In this document: positions 1-7,136 of the stretch, in pieces | Layout: the number at the start of each line of letters is the position of its first letter | How positions within the stretch are numbered: position 1 is the stretch's first letter | Origin: Chloroflexota bacterium | Lineage (GTDB): Bacteria > Chloroflexota > Dehalococcoidia > SAR202 > GCA-002694895 | Length of the DNA: 15,328 bases | NCBI GenBank assembly: GCA_002715665.1 | Contig: PAZO01000018.1 | Span: 14,845 to 30,172, forward strand | Reading direction: 5' to 3' | Position numbers and translations under genes: made by a program | The notes under the pieces: generated by a model | Seen by the model: the letters and a program-made list of their open reading frames with translations, nothing else | The model's database searches: none | What the model was told of the DNA's origin: nothing

Positions 1-899
1 ATTTCCATTAAATCTCCGAAAGTAATACATGATGTTAAAATACTTCCAGGATCTTCCGAATGAGTATGAACTTTAACATAATTATCAATTCCGGTAATTA
101 CTGTTGACCCTCCATTTTTGTTAACTTCATTCTTAACCAAATCATGAGACAAATTGGATCCGTTTATTACAAATTGTACGCAATATCCCCATTCTTCATC
201 TGAGTGTTCATCAACAAATGATTTCAATGATATTTCAGAGGAATTTGGGGTGTTCATTATATTTTCAATATCTGCTTCTTGTTCGCAAAGATAACTTTTC
301 ATAGCTTCAAAAATAACAATTAATCCTTGCCCCCCTGCATCAACCACTCCTGCTTCTTTCAATATTTTTAGCATATTCGGAGTATCTAATAATACTTGTT
401 GTGTACTTTCGCAAACTTTTGGGATGATAGAAGAAAATGAGTCTGATTTTTCTTTAGTTTGATTCCAAGAATCAGAAAAAGCTTTGATTATAGTTAGCAT
501 AGTACCTTCTACTGGCTTACTAACAGATTTATAACTTGCATTTACAGCACTTTCAAGAGAATTTCCGAATTGATTAACATCGCACTGTTTTATATCGTTC
601 AACCCATGAGATAATCCCTGTAGTATTTGAGATAGAATAACACCACTATTACCTCTTCCTCCTAAAACTGCATTTTTAGCTACATATCTACTTACTTGAT
701 CTATGCTTTGTTGCTTAATGTCATCAACATTCTTTAAAGCAAATTCCAAAGTTAAATACATGTTAGTTCCAGTATCTCCATCAGGAACTGGAAAGACGTT
801 TAATTGATTTATCTGATCTTTATGTTTATATATCAAGTCCTTAGCTAAAACTAATATTTCCAATAAATCTGATCCGTTAAGTTTTTTTATAGTTTTCAT
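1..899 (-). CDS. fakA: DAK2-domain fatty-acid kinase subunit FakA/YloV family, 5' part (window cuts the 3' end)
   Basis: The first 299 residues are in the window, read from ATG at 899 (MKTIKKLNG...); the family is usually about 550 residues, so roughly the C-terminal half lies beyond base 1. Residues 34-47 (NVFPVPDGDTGTNM) form the Mg/ATP-binding loop of DhaL/DAK2 kinases, with Asp40 and Asp42 as expected metal ligands. RGNSGVILSQI (82-92) and EAGVVDAGGQGL (182-193) are the other DAK2 hallmarks. From about residue 238 the FakA middle region begins (GYCVQFVI, then YVKVHTHSEDPGSIL). FakA phosphorylates fatty acids carried by FakB (DegV-type) proteins for entry into phospholipid synthesis; that role is from the family, not from this sequence. 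No Shine-Dalgarno sequence is visible before the ATG. It is divergent from rpmB, a neighbour often found beside yloV in other bacteria. Confidence 0.88.
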   Translation of the reverse strand, partial: MKTIKKLNGSDLLEILVLAKDLIYKHKDQINQLNVFPVPDGDTGTNMYLTLEFALKNVDDIKQQSIDQVSRYVAKNAVLGGRGNSGVILSQILQGLSHGLNDIKQCDVNQFGNSLESAVNASYKSVSKPVEGTMLTIIKAFSDSWNQTKEKSDSFSSIIPKVCESTQQVLLDTPNMLKILKEAGVVDAGGQGLIVIFEAMKSYLCEQEADIENIMNTPNSSEISLKSFVDEHSDEEWGYCVQFVINGSNLSHDLVKNEVNKNGGSTVITGIDNYVKVHTHSEDPGSILTSCITFGDLME

Positions 900-921
900 A
901 TTTTTATAACAATAGATATAA

Positions 922-950
922 ATGACAAATTATTCATTGAATGATAGAAT
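922..950 (+). promoter_or_regulatory. Predicted sigma70-type promoter of rpmB
   Basis: ATGACA (922-927) and TAGAAT (945-950) each match the -35 and -10 consensus at five of six bases, with an ideal 17-base spacer. Transcription would start near 957 and give a leader of about 50 bases before the rpmB ATG. The -10 lies inside an inverted repeat, TTATTC (930-935) / GAATAA (947-952). This is prediction from consensus only, in AT-rich DNA where chance matches are common. Confidence 0.45.
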
Positions 951-1006
951 AACTCATCTGAATTACTAATATTATAAGAAATATACCCTATAAGATAAAG
1001 GCAGAC

Positions 1007-1279
1007 ATGGCAAAATGTGAATTAACTGGCAAGATTTTTCAATCAGGAAATAATGTCAGTCATGCAAAAAATAGAAATAAAAGAAGATTTAACCCAAACT
1101 TGCAAAAAATGTCATTTTGGAGTGGAAAATTAAACAAAAAAATAAGCGCAACTGTGGCTACAAGCGCAATAAGAGACATCGATAAAGCGGGTAGTTTTGA
1201 TTCATATATAATTAAAGCTAAAGATACTAATCTATCTTCAAATATAATCAAAATAAAGAAAGAAATAATTTCAAAGTAA
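1007..1279 (+). CDS. rpmB: Large ribosomal subunit protein bL28 (zinc-independent form)
   Basis: This 90-residue basic protein opens MAKCELTGK and carries the L28 signature GNNVSHAKNRNKRRFNPNLQ (about residues 14-33). bL28 binds 23S rRNA in the large subunit near the E site. The only cysteine is Cys4; the CxxC pairs that bind zinc in the C-plus form are missing, so this is a C-minus, zinc-independent version. At 90 residues it is a little longer than the usual 60-80, through a lysine/isoleucine-rich tail. A weak AAAGG (997-1001) sits 5 bases before the ATG. It is divergent from fakA, and its stop lies one base from the stop of the convergent aconitase gene, with no hairpin-plus-T-run terminator between them. 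Confidence 0.92.
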   Translation: MAKCELTGKIFQSGNNVSHAKNRNKRRFNPNLQKMSFWSGKLNKKISATVATSAIRDIDKAGSFDSYIIKAKDTNLSSNIIKIKKEIISK

Positions 1280-1280
1280 A

Positions 1281-3929
1281 CTATTTATTCAACAATTTTC
1301 TTAATACAAATTGTAACAATCCACCATTGGTAAAATAATCTACTTCTGCGTTTGTATCAATTCTTGATTTAACTTCAATAGTTTTAGAAGTATTATCATC
1401 GGGATTTTTCAAAGTTACTTTTAAAACTACCCCAGGTACTTTTGTTGCCTCAATATCGTCTAAAGAAATAATTTCATTCCCTTTTAATTGTAGAGATTCA
1501 AAATCATCATTATTAGTAAATTCTACAGGTAGAATGCCCATTCCAATTAAGTTCGATCTATGTATTCTTTCATAGCTTTTAGCTATAACAAGCTTTACTC
1601 CCAACAAATACGGTCCTTTAGCTGCCCAATCTCTTGAACTTCCGCTACCGTATTCTGAGCCTGCAATAAGTACAAGTGGTGTGTTTGTTTCTTTATACTT
1701 TTGGGAAGCGTCGAATATACTCATTCTTTCTTCCGATGGAAAATGAATTGTATACCCTCCCTCTACATCAGTTAGTAAATTTTTTAATCTTACGTTAGCA
1801 AATGTACCTCTTATCATTACATTATCATTACCTCTTCTAGAGCCATAAGTATTAAAATCAATAGGGCTTATATCTTTTTGTTGTAGGTATTCCGATGCAG
1901 GGGAAGATTTACTAATATTTCCTGCTGGAGATATGTGATCAGTAGTAATGCTGTCACCTAATACAGCTAATACTCTGGCTTGATTAATATTTTTTAATTC
2001 AGGTAAATCTTTAGTAAAATCATCGAATATAGATAAAGGTTGAATATATGTTGAAAATTCATCCCAATTATACAAATCTCCATCAGGCACTTCTAATTCT
2101 TTCCAATTATCATCTCCATCAAAGACTTCATCATAACGTTTTTTGAACATTTCTGGGCTTAAGGAAAAATCAACTGTGTTTTCAATTTCATCTTTTGTTG
2201 GCCAAATGTCTTTTAGAAAAACATTCTCTCCTTCTTCGGTTTGGCCAATAGGATCTTTTTCAAAATCAATATCTATTGTTCCTGCCAACGCATAAGCTAC
2301 AACCAATATTGGTGATGCAAGATAATTTGCTTTTACCTGTTGATGAACTCTAGCTTCAAAATTTCTATTTCCACTGAGCACTGCACATGTAATTAAATCA
2401 TCATCATCAATTTTGTTACCCACATCTTCAGGTAATGGACCGCTATTTCCAATACAAGAAGTACAACCATGTCCAACTATATGAAATCCTAATTTTTCTA
2501 ATGGTTCGATTAATTCTGCTTTTTCTAAATAATCATCTACAACTTGAGATCCTGGTGCCAAACTTGTTTTTACCCAGGGTTTAGTTTTCAATCCAACCTT
2601 AACTGCATTTTGTGCTAATATTCCTGCTCCAACCATAACATCAGGATTTGAAGTATTTGTACAACTTGTTATAGCAGCAATAACAACAGAACCGTGATCA
2701 AGGGAGCTGGAATCTGTGATATATTCCTGAGATTCTGATAAAAAATCAGAGAAATTTGTTCTTACTTCTGATAACTTTACTTTATCCTGTGGTCTTTTTG
2801 GTCCCGCCATACTTTGCTCAATATCACTTAAATCAATTGTTACGGTGTCATCAAATATTTTTTGATTATCAACTCCATATAGACCTTGCATTTTAGCATA
2901 TTTTTCTACCAATTCAATTTGATCATTTTCTCTTCCAGTTAACTCTAAATAATCCAGGGTTTTTGAATCAATAGGGAAAAGAGAAGCAGTAGCTCCATAT
3001 TCTGGAGCCATATTCGAAATAGTAGCTCTGTCAGGTAAAGATAATTCATTAAAACTTTCGCCAAAAAATTCTACTATTTTACCTACAACGCCATATTGTC
3101 TTAATTTTTGTGTTATGGTTAAAACCAAATCAGTAGCTGTGACTTGCTTAGATAAAGAACCAACCAAATTTACACCAACTACTGAAGGAATTTTCATGTA
3201 AACTGGCTGGCCAACCATAACAGATTCTGCTTCAATGCCTCCTACGCCCCATGCTAAAACTCCCAGCCCATTTACCATAGGTGTATGAGAATCAGTGCCA
3301 ATTACAGTATCAGGTATAACTATCGATATATTATCGTAATCTTTAACAGAAACAACAGGTGATAAATACTCTAAATTTACTTGATGAACAATGCCAGCTC
3401 CAGGTGGCACTACTTTCATATTGCTAAAAGATTTTTGGCCCCATTTAAGCAAAGAATATCTTTCACTATTTCTTTCATATTCTTTTTCAACATTTCCCAT
3501 AAAAGCATTTTTTGTCCCAAAAAAATCTACCTGAACACTATGATCAATTACTAAATCAACAGGAACCATTGGATTAACGATGGAAGGATCTCCATTATTT
3601 TTTTTCACCGCATCACGCATACTTGCCAAATCTACAACTACAGGAACGCCGGTAAAATCTTGCAACAAAACTCTAGAGGGATAATATGGTATTTCTTCTG
3701 AATTTTCAAAATCTGACCATTTATTTAAATCAGTTAAATTAAATTCTTCATTACCACTTAAAGATGTATTCCTAATAATACTTTCAGTCATTATTTTGAC
3801 TGCATTTGGCATTTTACTAACTTGAAGTTTCGGATTTAACACATCAAGTTTATCTAGGCTGCAAAAATTAAATTCTTTAGACCCAATACTAAATGAATCT
3901 GTTATTTTATATTTGTCTTCAAAATTCAT
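1281..3929 (-). CDS. acnA: Aconitate hydratase, AcnA/IRP type
   Basis: This 882-residue protein interconverts citrate and isocitrate through cis-aconitate in the TCA cycle. Its length and order match AcnA: IDHSVQVDFFG and GTDSHTPMVNGLGVLAWGVGGIEAE-type motifs in the N-terminal half, cluster ligands Cys423 (in SCTNTSNPD) and Cys489/Cys492 (in GHGCTSCIGNSG), then the swivelling C-terminal domain with GDSITTDHISPAGNI, YGSRRGNDNVMIRGTFAN and GSEYGSGSSRDWAAKGP. All three [4Fe-4S] cysteines are present, so it should be active. The start is well supported: GAGGGG (3944-3939) is 9 bases before the ATG. It follows the ferredoxin gene by 37 bases on the same strand and is probably co-transcribed with it. 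A 2-methyl-cis-aconitate hydratase role is possible for the superfamily, but no prp genes are nearby. Confidence 0.96.
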   Translation of the reverse strand: MNFEDKYKITDSFSIGSKEFNFCSLDKLDVLNPKLQVSKMPNAVKIMTESIIRNTSLSGNEEFNLTDLNKWSDFENSEEIPYYPSRVLLQDFTGVPVVVDLASMRDAVKKNNGDPSIVNPMVPVDLVIDHSVQVDFFGTKNAFMGNVEKEYERNSERYSLLKWGQKSFSNMKVVPPGAGIVHQVNLEYLSPVVSVKDYDNISIVIPDTVIGTDSHTPMVNGLGVLAWGVGGIEAESVMVGQPVYMKIPSVVGVNLVGSLSKQVTATDLVLTITQKLRQYGVVGKIVEFFGESFNELSLPDRATISNMAPEYGATASLFPIDSKTLDYLELTGRENDQIELVEKYAKMQGLYGVDNQKIFDDTVTIDLSDIEQSMAGPKRPQDKVKLSEVRTNFSDFLSESQEYITDSSSLDHGSVVIAAITSCTNTSNPDVMVGAGILAQNAVKVGLKTKPWVKTSLAPGSQVVDDYLEKAELIEPLEKLGFHIVGHGCTSCIGNSGPLPEDVGNKIDDDDLITCAVLSGNRNFEARVHQQVKANYLASPILVVAYALAGTIDIDFEKDPIGQTEEGENVFLKDIWPTKDEIENTVDFSLSPEMFKKRYDEVFDGDDNWKELEVPDGDLYNWDEFSTYIQPLSIFDDFTKDLPELKNINQARVLAVLGDSITTDHISPAGNISKSSPASEYLQQKDISPIDFNTYGSRRGNDNVMIRGTFANVRLKNLLTDVEGGYTIHFPSEERMSIFDASQKYKETNTPLVLIAGSEYGSGSSRDWAAKGPYLLGVKLVIAKSYERIHRSNLIGMGILPVEFTNNDDFESLQLKGNEIISLDDIEATKVPGVVLKVTLKNPDDNTSKTIEVKSRIDTNAEVDYFTNGGLLQFVLRKLLNK

Positions 3930-3938
3930 AATTTAAAT

Positions 3939-3944
3939 CCCCTC
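3939..3944 (-). promoter_or_regulatory. Ribosome binding site of acnA
   Basis: GAGGGG on the minus strand lies 9 bases upstream of the ATG at 3929, inside the 37-base spacer after the ferredoxin stop. It fixes the aconitase start. Confidence 0.7.
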
Positions 3945-3966
3945 ATAAATTTAAATTTTATAAAAG

Positions 3967-4215
3967 TTATCTTTGCAAATTAAAGTAGTTGTAATTTTTA
4001 TCAATATATTCTTGTTCATCCTTTGGAACATCTTCTTCTGCATATATAGCTTCTACTGGGCACACTGGTTCACATGCAGCACAATCAATACATTCCTCTG
4101 GATTAATATAAAATTGATCATCATTGTCTGTTGTATAAATACAATCAACAGGACAAACATCCACACAAGAGGCATCTTTTAATCCAACGCAAGCTTTAGA
4201 AATAATATAAGTCAT
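3967..4215 (-). CDS. fdxA: 7Fe ferredoxin ([3Fe-4S][4Fe-4S])
   Basis: This 82-residue acidic electron carrier has eight cysteines in the 7Fe arrangement. Cys9, Cys17 and Cys52 match the [3Fe-4S] ligands of Azotobacter FdI (8, 16, 49). Cys21, Cys42, Cys45 and Cys48 match the [4Fe-4S] ligands (20, 39, 42, 45), and Cys25 corresponds to the free cysteine 24. The motifs CVDVCPVDC and CIDCAACEPVCPVEAI are typical of FdxA-type proteins of aerobic bacteria. The protein is cytoplasmic and low-potential; its redox partner is not shown by the sequence. GAGGAAA (4227-4221) lies 5 bases before the ATG, supporting the start. It heads a two-gene unit with aconitase and is divergent from polA. Symbol assigned by family resemblance. 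Confidence 0.93.
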   Translation of the reverse strand: MTYIISKACVGLKDASCVDVCPVDCIYTTDNDDQFYINPEECIDCAACEPVCPVEAIYAEEDVPKDEQEYIDKNYNYFNLQR

Positions 4216-4239
4216 ACAATTTTCCTCGAAGTTTTTTTT

Positions 4240-4267
4240 TTGACAAATTTAATAGTATATTTATACA
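4240..4267 (+). promoter_or_regulatory. Predicted sigma70-type promoter of polA
   Basis: A perfect TTGACA (4240-4245) and TATACA (4262-4267) with a 16-base spacer point into polA. The predicted start is near 4274, giving a leader of about 40-75 bases depending on the true polA start. The -35 overlaps the end of a ten-T run (4232-4241). A second TATAAT (4316-4321) lies closer to the gene but lacks a -35. Confidence 0.5.
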
Positions 4268-4302
4268 TTTAACCTTACAATATATTTTGAAGGATATTTT
4301 CT

Positions 4303-4316
4303 AGAGGATTCTAATT
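4303..4316 (+). promoter_or_regulatory. Possible ribosome binding site with AUU start for polA
   Basis: AGAGG (4303-4307) is 6 bases before an in-frame ATT (4314-4316), with ATA codons at 4317 and 4320 behind it. The TTG at 4350 has no purine-rich Shine-Dalgarno sequence at a usable distance; only A/T repeat lies upstream. Starting at ATT adds 12 residues, ending KYLL before IDGH, and restores the hydrophobic beta strand seen in other Pol I proteins. Confidence 0.4.
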
Positions 4317-4325
4317 ATAATAAGC

Positions 4326-4347
4326 AAAAATAAAAATAAAAATAAAT
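4326..4347 (+). repeat. Short tandem hexamer repeat, three AAAAAT units plus a partial
   Basis: Three exact AAAAAT units (4326-4331, 4332-4337, 4338-4343) are followed by AAAT. The repeat sits just before the first standard start codon of polA. In the polA frame it would encode alternating Lys-Asn. The unit is six bases, so gain or loss of a copy would keep the frame. Confidence 0.8.
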
Positions 4348-4349
4348 AT

Positions 4350-7118
4350 TTGTTAATTGACGGCCATTACTTGATGTTTAGATCGTGGTACGGAATACAA
4401 GCTCCAATGATAAATAGTTCTGGTATAGAATTAAGTGCAATTTATGGATTCTTCAATACCATACTTAAATTATTAAATTCACTTGAACCTTCACATTTTG
4501 CTATCGCATTTGATACAAAAGGTCCCACATTTAGAAATGAAATTTATTCAGAATATAAAGCAAACAGATCAGAAGCTCCGGATGAACTTAAAATTCAGCT
4601 AAACTTAATAACTGAGAAATTACCAACAACAAAAATCACATCATTTTCAGAAAATTTTTATGAAGCTGATGATGTTCTTGGGACATTAAGTAATAATTTA
4701 AGCAAAAACCTTGATAATCATGTGTATATATATTCAGGTGATTCAGACCTACACCAGCTAATAAAGCAGAATGTGTTTATAATAACCACATCTAGGTCAG
4801 GTGATCTGAAACTATTTAATGAGAAAGAAATAGAAAATACATACGAAGGTTTATCCCCACATCAAATTATAGATTTCAAATCATTAACAGGAGATACATC
4901 AGATAACATTCCAGGAATACCCGGAGTAGGAAGAAAAACTGCAATCAAATTACTTAACGAATACAAAACTCTAGAAAACTTATTTGAAAACATTGAACAA
5001 ATCAAACAACTAAAATTAAGAAATAATTTAGATGAATACAATCAAAATTCGATTAAAGCCAAAGAACTTGTAACGATAAATCAAAATTTAAATATCGATA
5101 TAGAAACAGATAAACTTTTAATTGAACAAATCAATCAATCAAATTTAATTAATCTTTTTAAAGAATTTGAATTCAATTCGTTAATCGAAAGATATCAGAA
5201 ATCATTTTTCAAAACTTCCAAAATTGAATCAGGAAAAAATAAACCAAAAAAAATCAGACTACACATTGTCGATAATTTAAATAAATTAGATGATTTAATT
5301 GCAAATTTAAATTCACAATCAGAATTTGCCCTAGATACTGAAACAGATTCTTTGAATTTAAGAGATAATCCTATAGTGGGGATTTCGATTTGCTTTAATG
5401 ATTCTGACGGATATTACTTACCTTTACAACATAAAGATGATAATAATCTAGATATCATCGATGCATTAACCAAATTTAAGCCAATATTAGAATCCGAAAA
5501 TATACTCAAATTTGCGCACAATGTAAATTTTGACTATTCTGTTCTAGTTGCCCAGTATAAAAAATTAAATTTAGATTTAAATATCAAAAATTTCAATTTT
5601 GACACTTTGTTAGCTGCTCACATATTAAACTATCCAAATCTAGGTTTAAAAAATATTGTAAAAGATTTATTCTCAATAGATCTAAAACCAATAACTGAAA
5701 TAATAGGAAGTGGTAAAAATCAGGATAAAATGTCAGCAAAAAAAATACACGAGGTCGCAGAATATGCAATTCATGATGCATATTACACATATAAATTAAA
5801 AAAAATATTAGAAAGAGAACTTATTGAAAATAATTACCAACATCTTTTCGAAGAAATTGAAATGAAATTGATTCCTGTTTTGATCGAAATGCAAAATAAC
5901 GGAATGCCTCTTAATACAAACTATTTAAACGATTTAGACAAAGAATTTACTATAAAAATCAAGGATATTGAGTCTAAAGCTAAAAACATTACAAATAAAG
6001 AAATAAATCTTAATTCTCCTAAACAATTAAGTGAAATCTTATTTGAAGATTTAGATTTACCTAAAAGTAAAAAAACAAAGTCTGGATATTCCACAGACTC
6101 TCAATCTATTTCTGATTTGAAAAATAAATTGTACGACAAATTAAAATCCACAGAAAATTACAACCCTACTCTTGAAGATTCAAGAAATATTCAATTTTTA
6201 ACACTAATACAAGATTATAGAGAAATATCAAAACTGCTTTCGACTTACATAAAAATATTACCTGAGCTTGTCAATAAAGATACAAAAAGAGTTCATACAA
6301 AATTCAACCAATCAGTTACTGCAACGGGAAGACTTTCAAGCACAGAACCAAACTTGCAGACTATTCCTAAAAAATCGGAACTTGGTAAGCTTGTAAGATC
6401 GTCTTTTGCTATTAAAAATAACGATCAAGAATTGGTTTCAGCAGACTATTCACAGATAGAGTTAAGAGTTTTGGCACACTTTTCTAAAGATGAAAACCTT
6501 ATTAATGCGTTTAATGATGGAGAGGATATTCATAACTTTACAGCTGCAATGATGTACAACTGTAAAAAAGAAGATGTTACATCGCAAATGAGAAGAATAT
6601 CAAAAATTCTTAATTTTGGAGTACTTTATGGATTAAGTCCATACGGAATATCTAGGCAAACAGATTTAAATGTGCAACAAGGGAAAGATTTTATAGAAAT
6701 GTATTTTACAAGATTTCCTGCAATATTAAATTACATCAATAAGATCAAAGAAGATGCTAAAAAAACAGGATACGTAAGTACTTTCTTTGGCAGAAAAAGA
6801 TATATACAAGAACTGAAATCAAATGACAAGAGAATTCAAGCGCATGGCGAAAGAATGGCTATAAACATGCCCATTCAAGGAACAGCAGCTGAAATCATAA
6901 AACTAGCAATGATCAAAATTTCAAATGAAATTTCAAATTCAAAAATCAGCTCTAAAATGTTACTTCAAATACATGACGAACTTGTTTTTGAATCAAACAA
7001 ATCTGATTCAAAACAACTAGTTAATATGCTTAGCAATATTATGACTAATGTAGTACAATTGTTAGTTCCTTTGGAAATAAATATTGAAATAGGTAACAAT
7101 TTAGGAGAAATGGAATAA
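4350..7118 (+). CDS. polA: DNA polymerase I with 5' nuclease, proofreading and polymerase domains
   Basis: Full three-domain Pol I of 922 residues, for gap filling and primer removal in replication and repair. The 5' nuclease domain (about 1-290) keeps its acidic residues in LIDGHYL, FDTKGP, EADDVLG, SGDSDL and GDTSDNIPGIPGVG. The 3'-5' exonuclease domain (about 300-490) is intact: DTE (Asp329, Glu331), HNVNFD (Asp395) and YAIHD (Asp476), so it should proofread, unlike Taq. The polymerase domain has TEPNLQTIP, SADYSQIE (Asp699), the O helix Arg748/Lys752/Phe756/Tyr760 and QIHDE (Asp876, Glu877). The position given starts at TTG 4350, the only standard start in frame. This cuts into the first beta strand, so translation may begin at ATT 4314 or a neighbouring ATA, after AGAGG (4303-4307). 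The in-frame stop at 4302 bounds the gene. polA leads a unit with the greA-family gene. Confidence 0.95.
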   Translation: MLIDGHYLMFRSWYGIQAPMINSSGIELSAIYGFFNTILKLLNSLEPSHFAIAFDTKGPTFRNEIYSEYKANRSEAPDELKIQLNLITEKLPTTKITSFSENFYEADDVLGTLSNNLSKNLDNHVYIYSGDSDLHQLIKQNVFIITTSRSGDLKLFNEKEIENTYEGLSPHQIIDFKSLTGDTSDNIPGIPGVGRKTAIKLLNEYKTLENLFENIEQIKQLKLRNNLDEYNQNSIKAKELVTINQNLNIDIETDKLLIEQINQSNLINLFKEFEFNSLIERYQKSFFKTSKIESGKNKPKKIRLHIVDNLNKLDDLIANLNSQSEFALDTETDSLNLRDNPIVGISICFNDSDGYYLPLQHKDDNNLDIIDALTKFKPILESENILKFAHNVNFDYSVLVAQYKKLNLDLNIKNFNFDTLLAAHILNYPNLGLKNIVKDLFSIDLKPITEIIGSGKNQDKMSAKKIHEVAEYAIHDAYYTYKLKKILERELIENNYQHLFEEIEMKLIPVLIEMQNNGMPLNTNYLNDLDKEFTIKIKDIESKAKNITNKEINLNSPKQLSEILFEDLDLPKSKKTKSGYSTDSQSISDLKNKLYDKLKSTENYNPTLEDSRNIQFLTLIQDYREISKLLSTYIKILPELVNKDTKRVHTKFNQSVTATGRLSSTEPNLQTIPKKSELGKLVRSSFAIKNNDQELVSADYSQIELRVLAHFSKDENLINAFNDGEDIHNFTAAMMYNCKKEDVTSQMRRISKILNFGVLYGLSPYGISRQTDLNVQQGKDFIEMYFTRFPAILNYINKIKEDAKKTGYVSTFFGRKRYIQELKSNDKRIQAHGERMAINMPIQGTAAEIIKLAMIKISNEISNSKISSKMLLQIHDELVFESNKSDSKQLVNMLSNIMTNVVQLLVPLEINIEIGNNLGEME

Positions 7119-7126
7119 TTTTAAAT

Positions 7127-7131
7127 AGGAG
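7127..7131 (+). promoter_or_regulatory. Ribosome binding site of the greA-family gene
   Basis: AGGAG lies 5 bases before the ATG at 7137, in the 18-base spacer after polA. It supports the long form with the N-terminal extension rather than an internal start at the GreA part. Confidence 0.65.
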
Positions 7132-7136
7132 TCAAA

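Noticed and set aside
900..1006. Short-leader or leaderless promoter for fakA (TATAAA at 908-903 on minus)
   Set aside because: No acceptable -35 was found at 16-18 bases; the nearest, TTGTCA, gives a 14-base spacer.
1292..1314. Seven-base inverted repeat ACAATTT/AAATTGT just past the rpmB stop, as a possible terminator
   Set aside because: The stem is almost all A/T, the loop is nine bases, it lies in the acnA coding end, and no T-run follows on either strand.
3973..4182. Hydrophobic 69-codon plus-strand frame opposite the ferredoxin gene, like a small membrane protein
   Set aside because: Its hydrophobic, cysteine-rich look is the complement of the acidic ferredoxin codons; the ferredoxin has all ligands and a ribosome binding site.
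4257..4280. Minus-strand promoter for the ferredoxin gene (TTGTAA ... TATACT)
   Set aside because: The spacer is 15 bases and the elements are ordinary for A/T-rich sequence, so it is not reported as a feature.
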